64,000 nt of DNA from Branchinecta lynchi (lineage: Eukaryota > Arthropoda > Branchiopoda > Anostraca > Branchinectidae): contig JAKZAP010000013.1 in assembly GCA_023053575.1 (NCBI GenBank), positions 22,003,070 through 22,067,069 of the forward strand, in the 5' to 3' direction. Within the stretch, counting starts at the first letter, position 1, and each line of letters begins with the position of its first letter. A program made the position numbers and the translations under genes. Below the pieces are notes generated by a model that was given only the letters and a program-made list of their open reading frames with translations, did no database searches and was not told the origin of the DNA. Of this stretch, positions 23,794 through 34,300 are shown in pieces.

Positions 23794-24101
23794 GAGCGTG
23801 TTCCACTCTTATAATAATAATAGTAACTGTTAGTTACTATTTTCGTTCGAACCTCTGAAAAAGTTACTACGCTGACCGTTCCAACCTTCTCGAAATAGTA
23901 ACTAATAGTAACTATTTGCTTACCATGCTCGGGAGCGTAGTAAGCATGGTAACTACGCATCTCTGTAATGTTGATTGGTCGGATTGGCCCATGGCATGAT
24001 ATTCTGCTAAAAATAGAAAAACCGTTCTAGCCTTGACGGCAAAAAGCCAGAATTCGTGACGTCATGCGTAGTAACTACGGTAAGTAGGGTGGAACACGCT
24101 G
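23794..24101. mobile_element. MITE, Harbinger-type, family GAGCGTGT, copy 2 (308 bp)
   Basis: Begins GAGCGTGTTCCACTC and ends GTGGAACACGCTG (last base changed). TTT stands on both sides (23791-23793, 24102-24104). About 85-90% like copy 1 by eye, including 'TGACGTCATGCGTAGTAACT' near the right end. Confidence 0.75.
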
Positions 24102-24183
24102 TTTGAAGCTGCTCATATCCGTTTGCAAACGAGTTGTCTGGGAACATTGTAGCTTTCAGCAAAGTTTACTAACATGATCTAAA

Positions 24184-24598
24184 ACGTATTCCCGCCGTTC
24201 CCCAAGGTCTCCTCGGGGAATCCAAGGAACGTCGAGAATAGAAAGAGTCACTCCACGCGGACTCCGCGTACAGAAAACAGCGGGAGCACGTGGAATGCTT
24301 TCAAAACAGACTTTGTTCGAAAAAACAGTAAGCAGTTGAAATTACTCTGGAATCTGGATCCACTTTATTTTTTGTTTTGTTTGTTCTGATTGTTTTTAGT
24401 TAATTGTACATTGCACCAAAACCAGCAAATACTGATTCCCCTCCGAATCTAAAAGGAGTCTTTTTTGATGATGGGGATGATAATCACAGCGTTCCCCACC
24501 CGTGGGAACTCACGAGAATACGGGGAGTGAGTCCCCGGGACAAACAAAAACGCAGGGACTCCTCAAGTGGAGTCCTCAGGGAACGGCCAGCAGATGCC
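24184..24598. mobile_element. MITE, Tc1/mariner-type, family GGCGTATTCTCGCC, diverged copy
   Basis: The left end CGTATTCCCGCCGTTCCCC and right part 'GTGGAGTCCTCAGGGAACGGC' match the intact copy at 42200-42578, and the interior blocks agree ('GATGATGGGGATGATAATCAC', 'TGGGAACTCACGAGAATACGG'). The right terminus is mutated. Confidence 0.65.
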
Positions 24599-24625
24599 TC
24601 TAGGTACAAAACGGAACAATGTTGA

Positions 24626-25452
24626 AAGGTGGGGATTTCAGAAGCTTCTAATGACACAAGGGAGCTTTGGATGAAATAAAGGGCAGAACAAGGAAGGAAT
24701 ACTCAAACGTCTTTATGTTTTAGTATCGTCAAATGGCGCACGATATGGACGAGGGGCGCACCCCGGATGGAATTGAGCAACTCGTCTCCGAGGTCAAGGG
24801 TCACCACGTTCGATCGCGGTCAAGGAATGAGTAATTTAGTGTAGATTTAGGCTTTTACTTCAAACACGTGGGTATTTTTTTGTTTCCTGAACGGACTTTA
24901 CGCGAATATGGACTTAGAATGTCCTGACGGATCAGGAGGCTGGAGGCTGAAGCTTCAACCGAAGCTTTTTTAGTGTGGCCCTATAAGTCCGAAGTAGTAG
25001 AAACTGTCGGCAGCTTTGCTGGCACAATTTGCTCCTGTGGTTTAGGCGTATGCACATGTTATATTTCAATTAAGCTAACTCAAAAACGGAAAAAAATCAG
25101 CTCAGGTGGCTGCAAGTTCGTAAAAAGTGAAATTTACGGGGAGTGTTCTTGTAATTTAATGTGAGAGGTCGTTTTTAGCCACCTCATCTAAGGCACAATG
25201 TCTCTTGGGTTATTTGTAGAGTGTCCGCTTCCAGAAAGCCTCCCCTCCGTGAAAAAAGGTCCCCCATCAAAAAGTCCAGTTTTAAAAAGTTTGCGGAGGA
25301 GTCCTGCTCTAAACGCGTCCACAAGGGGCTATTGACGTCGTCCAGCATGAACTTCGGCCTTAGTAGTATGCAGCTCAAACTGATATGACTGCATGCTACC
25401 AAGAACAAATTAGCCAATAGAATCTCCGTCTTTGGTCCCATGACTATGGATA
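24626..25452. other. No gene recognised
   Basis: Short frames only. No element ends are visible. Confidence 0.4.
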
Positions 25453-25682
25453 CCCCGACACAGAGGAAAATAACACGACGAAATAGCGCCAAGACTTATG
25501 CTTTCCATGCTTTGCAAAACGGGCTGTAATTCTAGCACCGCCCTCAAGGCTTGCGGCGTTCAAAGCGAGACAAACTTGCGGGTTTAGAAATGTCTAGTAA
25601 AGCAAATGTGCTGTCTGCACACACCAAGGAAACAATGAAGGATGTATCATTTTTCTACAATGTTTAGAATAAGAAATTATTT

Positions 25683-26537
25683 CAGTTTCAATTCAATTCA
25701 GTTTATTTCTTACCAATATCAACATAAGATAGTTTGGTCGCGTCACAAAGAAGACAATGGTACAAAAAATAAATATTCTTTGAGCCCAAGCTGACTTTGA
25801 AACATTTATTCAAACAATGTTTACAACGGATACGTCAGCTATGATTCTTCAACAGCGATATTTCGGCCCTTCTTGGCAAGGGTCCTCGTCAGGCTGTGAA
25901 TCCTCTGGTTCAACTTCGGGGAAGGAAAGAAACCTGATGTGTTTGAAACGTATCCGTTGTAAACATTGTTTGAATACAATGGTACAAATCTCATAAAACG
26001 CACAATTGAGATTATAAATAAATGAACTAAATCAAAATAAAAAATCTATTTACAATTACTCAAATCTTATATTTACAGTTTAATTCAATCAGCAGTCAAT
26101 TTCTGTAAGCTTATCTTCATTAAAATTCCGAACGAAATAAGGCACAAACGACTTCTCATAGCGGCTTGCCCTGCAAGGAGGCGTTTGTAGCTGCTCCACT
26201 TCACTCAGCTTTGATTTCAGCCTTGTATTTGGGCGAGTTCTTGTCACTACTTTGTCCATGAAGTCTGGCAGAATAGTTCGATGTATCGGGGAAGCAAGAC
26301 ATTTCTTGCCAAAGTCCATCAGTAGGCAGTGCCTGCGGCTGGAAAGCGTTTGCAGTCTTGGCGTTTCCAGACTTGACTCGTAATCCTTATACTGGCTACC
26401 CAAGATGATCTTGCAGACCCTCTTTTGTAGTGCTTCAAGCTTGTCCGTCTGGTCTTGTGCTAATGCTGCATGCCATACCGGACAGGCATATTCAAGGTTG
26501 GGCCGAATGTGTGTCTTGTACACTGGTCCTGAGAGAA
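25683..26537 (-). pseudogene. CR1-like LINE, 3' end fragment inside hAT-A copy 3
   Basis: The minus-strand frame from about 26535 to 26089 encodes the end of a LINE reverse-transcriptase protein: 'THIRPNLEYACPVWHAAL', 'KLEALQKRVCKIILG', 'FGKKCLASPIHRTILPDF' and 'RYEKSFVPYFVRNFN', then a stop. The frame is uninterrupted for about 150 codons, so this copy is fairly young. The 3' untranslated part continues to the AATAAACTGAATTGAATTGA tail at about 25685-25705. The conserved reverse-transcriptase core is missing (5' truncation), so it cannot move by itself. The open frame runs on upstream into hAT sequence, which is not part of the protein. Confidence 0.75.
25767..25975. mobile_element. 209-bp insertion of the 60-bp-arm family
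   Basis: It splits the LINE 3' untranslated region with a perfect 13-bp target duplication, ACAATGGTACAAA (25754-25766 and 25976-25988). It contains 'GAGCCCAAGCTGACTTTGAAA', 'GATACGTCAGCTATGATTC' and 'GCGATATTTCGGCCCTTCTT'. The long duplication fits a retroelement-type insertion better than a cut-and-paste one. Confidence 0.75.
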
Positions 26538-26745
26538 TCGTCGGAGCAAGCGTTGGTGAACGACTGAATGAGTTCAAGTAGGGACGTTCTCTATCGCTAG
26601 TAGTGCTAGTATCGCTGCTATTGTGTGTCAATTTTGTCAAGTCATGGCGCTACTCCCTAGTGTTGTTTTGCTCTACCCCGACAAAACTGAGCCAAGCTAG
26701 AGCTACTTGCTCAGCTTTCAGTTGACGCTCATTTACTTCCCTCTA

Positions 26746-27232
26746 TTGCTTGGGCGATGTTCGATATCAATATCTCGATATATCAGACCAAATAGCGAAT
26801 ACCGAAACGTAAACATCGATATCGAAATCGCTATTTGTTCATTTATAATTATTGTACATAATCCAAAATAAGTTGCATTTAAATATCCGAAACTGGATCA
26901 ATATGTTCTTCGTGATTCAGTTTTTATCTATTTGAAATTTGAGTTCATGCAAGGTGCTTTCTTACAACAGTTTTGGTCTTGAATTTTGGTGAGACGATAC
27001 GTATACTATAGTGAAACATGGTACATATATTAATTATCGATATCGATATATAATTAAGTAATTAAGGAAGTGGGCTACATTTATAACCTACTAAATGTTT
27101 TACAACAAAAGAGAGTGGAGTAGAGATAAACAGAAACAAAAAGAACAAAAGACAACAGGAAATAACATCGATTATCGAATATCGAAGTGGAAATATCGAT
27201 ATATCGAAAAATCCAAATATTGCCCCACACTA
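26746..27232. mobile_element. hAT-like element with ATCGATA-rich ends (487 bp)
   Basis: The right end inverted reads TAGTGTGGGGCAATATTTGG; the left end TATTGCTTGGGCGATGTTCG is a diverged partner. Both ends run on into repeated ATCGATAT / CGATATATCG. The target duplication CTTCCCTC (26738-26745 and 27233-27240) is perfect. Confidence 0.75.
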
Positions 27233-27240
27233 CTTCCCTC

Positions 27241-28574
27241 TTAGCCGCTGCGCGTTGTGGGTAAAGACCATAGCAGGCGTGTATGACCCACCTCTGCAGT
27301 GAAGTCGCAATGTTAAACAAGCAATAGTGCTGTTTCTTCTGCGGGGCTCTACTGCAATCAGCTGCTTGTAGAGGTAAAGAATTGTCTTGTTCCGCGTAGC
27401 TTCTAACCTCCGCTCGTGTGCATCAGGCAGGGTGTCGGGAATCTATTCGACTCGGTCGTATTACGAAGATCGGAAGACGGAGGTTCTGTTGCATTTGTCC
27501 TTGATGCTACTGTGTAGTAACGTCCTTGCAACTGGTTACTACTGCTTAAGAATGCGGCCGTCGTGGCTGTGCAGTCGCTATGAACTGGTTTCATCCATCT
27601 TCCGAGGGTGAGAATAGTGTCGTAGAACCATACAGGCTACACATTTTTCATCGAGTAGCCTAGTGGTTAAAGACGACCCCTCACAGGTATCAGTGAAAAC
27701 AGACCTAGGGTAGCTGTGGGTGAAGGGATGGACATACAGTGTGTGTTTTTTTCTAGTCTAGTATAATATATGAGAAGGTACAAAATTGAACGTATATTAA
27801 CCCGGGGGATTGGCTGTCGTTTCCGTATTTGGCAAGGTTTTATGTGTTGGAGTAATTTTGCCGTTTCTCGCCAAAACCGAAAAGATTTTGGCCCCTTAAT
27901 GGGACGAATAATAGTTACATTTTTGCGGTAACCACGTGTCTGTTACTCTGTCGAATTATTGTTTTCGCAGTTACCGAGTATCTGTTACCTCGACGAGTCG
28001 TCGTTTTCGCAGTCACTCAGCGACATATTAGTAACCCTGGTATCTGGGAACCTAGCAGTAATCGTGTGTCTGAAAAAACGACAAGGGTGCGCTCAGTTAC
28101 CAGGTAATGCAACGGTTACAAGTACAGGAAAACTTTAACAGAATCCGATCTTGGTGACAAGATTATGTTTACACGCAGAGGGAAAACACTAAATTCTTTA
28201 AACCAGAAAATCTGACAAAAATAAATTCACTATCTATTAAAAAAGTGTTTTGAGAGTATTTATGACATCAGTACTGACGACTGCTGCTCTGAAAAGCTAG
28301 CTAGACTTTTTTTTTTTGTCTTTTTACCGGCGCCGCCGACGAGATTCCTTTCAAGTAGACCAGAATTCCTTTCTACGGCACTTGATTTCTTGTCCCTGTA
28401 AACGCTATATAAGAGTAACTCTATTACCGCAAAAACGAAACTGATGATCGTCTCACGTTGTCGGAAGTGTCATAACATTTACCATGTGCAGTTTCAGTAT
28501 ATATGAGATAACAAGCCATGTGTTGACCCGTCGCACCTATAGTGCCAATTCAACCTACTTCCGGATTGCAGTCG
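27241..28574. other. No gene recognised
   Basis: Short frames only. At 27652-27672 'GTAGCCTAGTGGTTAAAGA' resembles an internal A box of a tRNA promoter, but no B box follows at the right distance. Confidence 0.35.
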
Positions 28575-28576
28575 TT

Positions 28577-28893
28577 GGTTGCGTTTTTGATCCGAATTCT
28601 CGCTTCTGAATTCTCGATTCTCGTACAAATTAACGTTTTGCTCCTCTGCCTTCTCGATTCTCGCTTTTAACAAAAACACTAATTTTGCAGCTCGTCCGCA
28701 ACCCGGTATAGCCTACGTGTTTATGCATATTGAACACCCGCACTCTGTTGACCAATCAGGGAGGAGAGAGGAGAATCGAGAATCCGCCATCGAGCAACTT
28801 CTCGATTCTGCAGAATCGCGAGAAAAAGGAGAATTCACTTCATCTGAATAGTCCAAAAAAGCGAATAGGAGAATTTGGATAAAAAACGCAACT
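28577..28893. mobile_element. MITE, Harbinger-type, family AGTTGCG (317 bp)
   Basis: Ends GGTTGCGTTTTTGATCC and GGATAAAAAACGCAACT are inverted. The flanks GTT and ATT are an imperfect 3-bp duplication. The interior consists of 'GAATTCTCGATTCTCG' words and their complements, so it folds back over much of its length. Confidence 0.65.
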
Positions 28894-29072
28894 ATTAAAG
28901 GAACAGAAAACTTAACTCAAACTTGACTCGGGGAGCTAGCTGACATATCAAGAATGTACCCTGAGTCGATATTGAGAGTAAGAAAAATTCTCGTTACGAC
29001 CATTGCACTTTCCGGCCAGTTTCCGAGAATTCGACTTTTGAGTTAGTAGAAAAAAAAGCAAAAGGTTTGTGT

Positions 29073-29138
29073 GCCGGGAGTAGGAATCGAACGCACGACC
29101 TCTTGACTACTACCCTGATACTATGGCCGAAACACGGC
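29073..29138 (-). other. tRNA-like segment (pseudogene or SINE head)
   Basis: On the minus strand 'GCGTTCGATTCC' resembles a B box and T-arm, and 'CGGCCATAGTATCAGGG' loosely resembles an A box. The ends GCCG...CGGC could pair. D-arm and anticodon-arm pairing is poor, so a working tRNA is unlikely. Confidence 0.35.
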
Positions 29139-30228
29139 CAAAGTTGAACTTTTACAGTGCATAAGGGGCAAGGGCCTGCCAGCTAGCTTTGAGAACACTA
29201 AGGAGGGGGTTCGAGATACCAAAGAAGGGGGGCCTGTCGACAATAAGTCCCTGTATCTTTATCTAAGCCCCCCCCCCCCCCCCCCCAGGTCAGTTTGATG
29301 GCCGAAAGTTGCGTAGTCAAGTTTTCTGTGCCTGTAATTCTTAAATCTGAAGACCTAAAGTTCATAATTCTAAAATTTCAGATTCTAAACAGGCTAACGA
29401 TACCCCCTACTAATCTTTGCGCGTGCGCGTGCAAATTTGTGCACTAATTTGTGCACGTGCGCGTGCCGCGATTTTTGAAGCGCATTAGGCTCCCAACGAG
29501 TGTTCGCGTATCATGCTACTGATGCATAAAACTGGTTATCTCAATATTGCCGAGTTTTCCTGTAAGTCAATGGGTTTGGGAAAAGGCTTAAAACAGCTGC
29601 GTGGATAATTTGTTAAAAGCAGAGCTTAGTTTTACAGTATTCAGATAGTTTCAAATATTGGAACATAAACACTTTTTAGTGCGAGGAGTGCTTTAAGGGT
29701 CACGTTTCTCTAAACATGGTTTTCGTGTTCACTTTAGCGAATAACGGTCATAACGGAAATATCCTACAACGTCAAGGGGCAGTGTGTTATCTTGTATTTG
29801 TCGAAATGGCGCATCTGTGTGTGAATGTTGTAAACTTTCTGACAATTTAATGATTGTCCTTAGGATGTATTGTGCAGTGAGAAACAGCAAAATTTAAATG
29901 TATAATGCGCACCGGTTTTTATAATATTATTGTCGTACAATCCACGTTATTTCATCCCAGTGCAGAAACTCGTCGTTCAGTTTTATAATCAAATTCGTCG
30001 AATTAAAATAGACAACGATTTTATTCTGTACGTTAGTAATTAACAAGAATTAAAAAAAAAAATAACAAGGACAAGGCAGCCACACCAGTCAAGCGAGTTC
30101 ACATTTCTTCCCAGACAGACGCAGCCGGCACAAACTGTGAAATCCAGACCAAACTAGATTAACAAACAATTTCTCACATTTCGTTCCAGAACAGCAGAAC
30201 AATTCCCCTCAGATCCTTAATCAAAGTA
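29139..30228. other. No gene recognised; C-run and alternating GC tract
   Basis: A C-run at about 29268-29286. An imperfect palindrome of alternating purine/pyrimidine at 29417-29468 (GCGCGTGCGCGTGC...GCACGTGCGCGTGC) could adopt Z-form. No open frame of note. Confidence 0.5.
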
Positions 30229-30444
30229 CAGCAGAGGTATGCTTATTTGAAAGTTTGTTGACCTTGAACTTTGCCATTTTCATCCACTTGCTGTGACTTG
30301 AAGTTAACTACCAGTTAGCAAAAGTAGGTAATTAAGGGCCTCTGAAAACAGCTGAACAGATATTTTGGATCTTTATTCTATTATTTAGCCCAAAACTGCA
30401 CTGTTCAAATTAAACTAACTGTTCAAATAAGCACACCTCTACTG
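30229..30444. mobile_element. MITE, Tc1/mariner-type, family CAGTAGAGGTGTGC (216 bp)
   Basis: Left end CAGCAGAGGTATGCTTATTT, right end AAATAAGCACACCTCTACTG, TA on both sides. Single ends of the same family occur at about 36316, 40840 and 54730. Confidence 0.7.
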
Positions 30445-31370
30445 TAAATAAAGAAAAACAATCTCAATCAGCTGGAAACAAACCATAAGACACAAATAAA
30501 CATTAAACTGGCACAATGCAGTGTGTAAGTATCTGTGCTACCAGATATTCCAAGTTGAACAGGTACCTGTTAAAATCTGACGATCTCAAAACGCGTCACT
30601 TTCTTAGAGCTTCCGACTCTAATTGTGTTATCTGCAAGTTGTTTAGGCTTCCACGGTCTTCGTGAAAGTTCTGACCGACTGACTGCTGACACGAATTCGT
30701 GCCCAAAATGACCGACGAAAGTCTAGAGACGGTTCGAGTATGGTTTTAAAGACTTTGAAAGACAATTATTTCTCGAGTTAGTTGTACTCGTGACGAGTCG
30801 ACTCCTTTTCAGTCTCGCCGTGAGTGGCTTCCACTCTAAACAAAGTATCTCAAAAAGACTGACTAAACTTGAAAACCGCAATCTTCTGCTGTAACTCCGG
30901 TGGGACAAATTACGTTCCCGCCGTAACTGCAAATTTCTATAGCGGGGGATACAATAGCGTCCACCTCTCGCTAGATTACCCCCTCCCCCGATTCGAATTT
31001 TTATAGTAACTGTGCTACTGCAGCCGGAAAAATGGTTTCGGAGAATAAATGAACTAGCTTATTGCCTGAGGAAACAGTTGCGACCCGCATGTTGCTGCCT
31101 ACCTTTCGTCATGGCAAAACATTCAAATCTTAAGATCGACAAGCCTGGACATGTGCTTTAAAATAATTAAGAAAGGTTAATATGACTGTAACACGCATTC
31201 GGTCCTAAAGGACCGTTTAAAAGGGAACTATTCAGTACTGTCACTGTTTCGTCTGCACTACAAGCCTGCTTCATCCCTTCCATATTTCCATAAGGACTCG
31301 CAATCCAGCCCCAGCCCCACTGCAACAGAGATCACAGATCTCACTACACTAAAAATCACAGTTCACTAGA
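30445..31370. other. Downstream of the carrier gene; no separate gene
   Basis: The 3' untranslated region of the minus-strand carrier gene should lie just below 31371. I find no canonical AATAAA on that strand within about 400 bases. Other frames are short. Confidence 0.4.
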
Positions 31371-34300
31371 TCATGCACTCACGAAGTGCTCTGCTGGGTA
31401 CAATAGTTTCCTCAGAACCTCATACGATGCATTAATGATACCCCAGCTCAGTAGGGCTCTGGTGTAGTTGACATGCACACCATAAAACATCCGGTGAAGG
31501 GAGCGACCCCTCTGCTCATACACAGTTGCAAAGGATTGGTACATACTTTGATGAGGTCCGCCCAAGGTACACTGCATATGCGTTTTGATGATGTTCACAG
31601 GATAGAAAACGGTACTAATAAAAGCTCCTACTAATGCCCCACATACAAAATCTGATACCAGGTTACCCAGATGAGTTTTTGTTTTGGGTAGCATATTCTT
31701 TATGTGTTCTCTAAGGTAGAAAAACATAACATTACTAAAACCGTTTCGAACCAGGATTGGTACTAAACCTCTATAATACTCTGAAACTCCATATGGCTTT
31801 AGTTCTGTGAAGGCATGCACTGTGTTTCTGAATCGATTGTGAAAATGCTGATCCTGCATAAGCATCTGAACTCGCTCAAACGGGCACAATACGGCTTCAG
31901 TCCAGCCAGCAAAAAGTGCTGCAGTTGACTTTCGGAACTGTGTGTTCATCATAGGGAAGTATCGACCAAAGAGATGCTGGTACTGATCATACATTCCAAA
32001 CATGATTGACACAGAGACTGTCTTTTGGCAGAGTGGAGGAAGAAGCCCTCGATAAAGGTTCTTGTACCCTTCAGCTTTGAGTTGCGCGACAGCATGTTTT
32101 GTGTGCATTCCGTGCAGCATCTGAAATAATAGTCCGTAAGTGACTGTTGACCACAGAAAATCTTAAGGCGTGTTTCCTTGCTCCCACAAACAGTTTGTGG
32201 GTCGATTGTGGCTAAAAAAAAGTGTTTCCGCGGCTGTGGCCCACAAGTGTGCCTACGCGACCAACAAGATTCTTGTGGCTTGACGACAAACAACTGCCGA
32301 GGTGACTGTCGCTTTTGCGGCTCGATTCTGGCGGGAAATGCAAATTTAGCAGCAAAATATGTCAAAACAATCAAATTAGCGACTTTCACAAGTTTGTACA
32401 CATAAAAGTGAGGATTCTTTTTGCACAGGATGGTCAGGACGAAAGTCTGAAAATCGATTTATTGAGATTTTATTTAAATTTTATTTTTGTGCGGGCTGCA
32501 TCTGCCCCGCTTTTGAGGTTGTCTCTGCTTGGGTGGCTGGAATGGGAGCGGTCTCTGCGTGTGACCCAGGCTCCACCTGGAGCCCGTTCGACCTGACTGA
32601 TTTAGTTTAGTGTACTGTTCGTTTCGAGTGTTTTATTTTTGTTTTGTTCTTTTATGGTTTTCAAAAACCGTTAAATAAAAGAAATTGAAATTGAAATTAT
32701 TTTCAGACAACTGAAATTACCGCCCAAAAAATAGACCAAAGAGCGTTTCCGCAAGTGTCAACTTGTGTCTCGAAATGTGTGGCACACAATCGTATTTCCG
32801 CGACAAATACTCTGTAAGTGTGTGGCTCACAATTCTGTCGCGGAAAAACGCCTTTAGTAAAGATGTTCTGGTCTGAACCACTTTTTCTGAATAGAATATG
32901 ACTTTCCTTCAGAAACTTCGTTTGAAATGAAATGATTGTTTAATCCGTAATATCTTTAAATACATACAAATAGCTTCGGATATGTCAATACAAATAAAGA
33001 CACTTCAAGCACTATCAATCAACTAGAAAGGTCAATGTTAATTATCTGATAACATTAAATTTCATAAATAAACTAAAGTCAGGTCAAAATTACATACCGT
33101 ATCTCGCATAAAATTTCTAAATAAAACAATCAAGTTCGTAAATAAACTACATCAATAAGCAAAAACAAGTCAAAATTGCATACCGCAGCTAGGAACAGTT
33201 AAACTGTTTAATAGAGTATGGTACAAAAGACTTTAGGTAACGCTCGGAGGAGTGTATTGGAGGAGGAATTAGTTGCTTCTTCTGATTCATTGTGAGATTT
33301 TCTGTCATTCCTGTGCTTCGGCAACTTCTTTTTTTCGGAGAACTCGGGCAAAATGTCACGATGTAATTCGGACGCTAGTATTTTTGTGCCAAATCTCATG
33401 GTAAGCATATGCCTCCTTTGTCTTAACGACGTGATCTTTAAGATCTCCAAGCTTTTTTCATAGTCCTCATATCCCATTCCCAATATTACTTTGCATGCTC
33501 TCTTTTGGTTCGGCTCAATTTTTTCATGTTATTCTTCGGTGAGTGAGCTGTGCCAGACAGGAGATGCGTTAATAGGGTCATTTTGAAAACGGGACCCCTT
33601 GCCACCGGACCCTTCTGGCTAACGAAAACTGGACCTTTTAAAACGAAAACGGGATCCATCTGGCTAACCGAAAACAGGACCCCTTCATAACGAAAACGGG
33701 ACCTACCTTCACAGTACGGACAATGAAATCAGGACGCCATCAAGTTCAATGGGTTTATTAAAAAAAAATAGAAATAAAGCACACATAATCAAAACACTGA
33801 GTCCATTCCTGGACGCCGAGAACCATATCAGAACGAAGACATACAGCATTGTTCAGATCGGTGTAAATGGCGAATAAGGGATTTCTTGTATTGAATATTC
33901 CATACCCCTACCGTAGATGGAGTTAAATGAACAACTCTTTACTCTTGATCATTCCTGGCGGAAAATTATGTGTCCACTGACCGTATCATGAAGGGAGGTC
34001 CCCTTTTCGTTTTGAAGGGGTTCTAATACAAGGTTTGAAGCCAAACTGACCATTCGTTACGAAAGAAATAGAAAATCGTGATTTTCGGTTTTTAGGATCC
34101 CAAAACGTAAACGTACATCGCAAAAGTTGTCCGTCCGTCTGTCAGCACGATAACTCTCGAAGGGAATGAGATATTTTGATGAAACTTGGTTTGAGGACAC
34201 ATCGAGTCAAGGGAAAGGTCGAATTCGTAGATGGGCCCTATAGCTGCATATTTAGGGGAGGGGGGGGGGGGATTTCAAATTAAGGGGCGAAAAAAATATT

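Larger units (their letters stand above)
25461..26675. mobile_element. hAT-like non-autonomous element, family A, copy 3, with nested insertions
   Basis: The left end CAGAGGAAAATAACAC and right end 'CCTAGTGTTGTTTTGCTCTA' match copies 1 and 2. The target duplication CCCCGACA (25453-25460 and 26676-26683) is perfect. Only about 220 bp at the left and 140 bp at the right belong to the hAT element. The middle is a LINE 3' fragment, which itself received the 209-bp insertion at 25767-25975. Confidence 0.85.

Noticed and set aside
26541..26640. N-terminal extension of the LINE frame up to 26640
   Set aside because: These residues are encoded by the right end of the hAT-A element, which is unrelated to the LINE.
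29073..29138. Functional tRNA gene (minus strand)
   Set aside because: Only the B-box part is good; D-arm and anticodon-arm pairing is poor, so it is listed only as tRNA-like.
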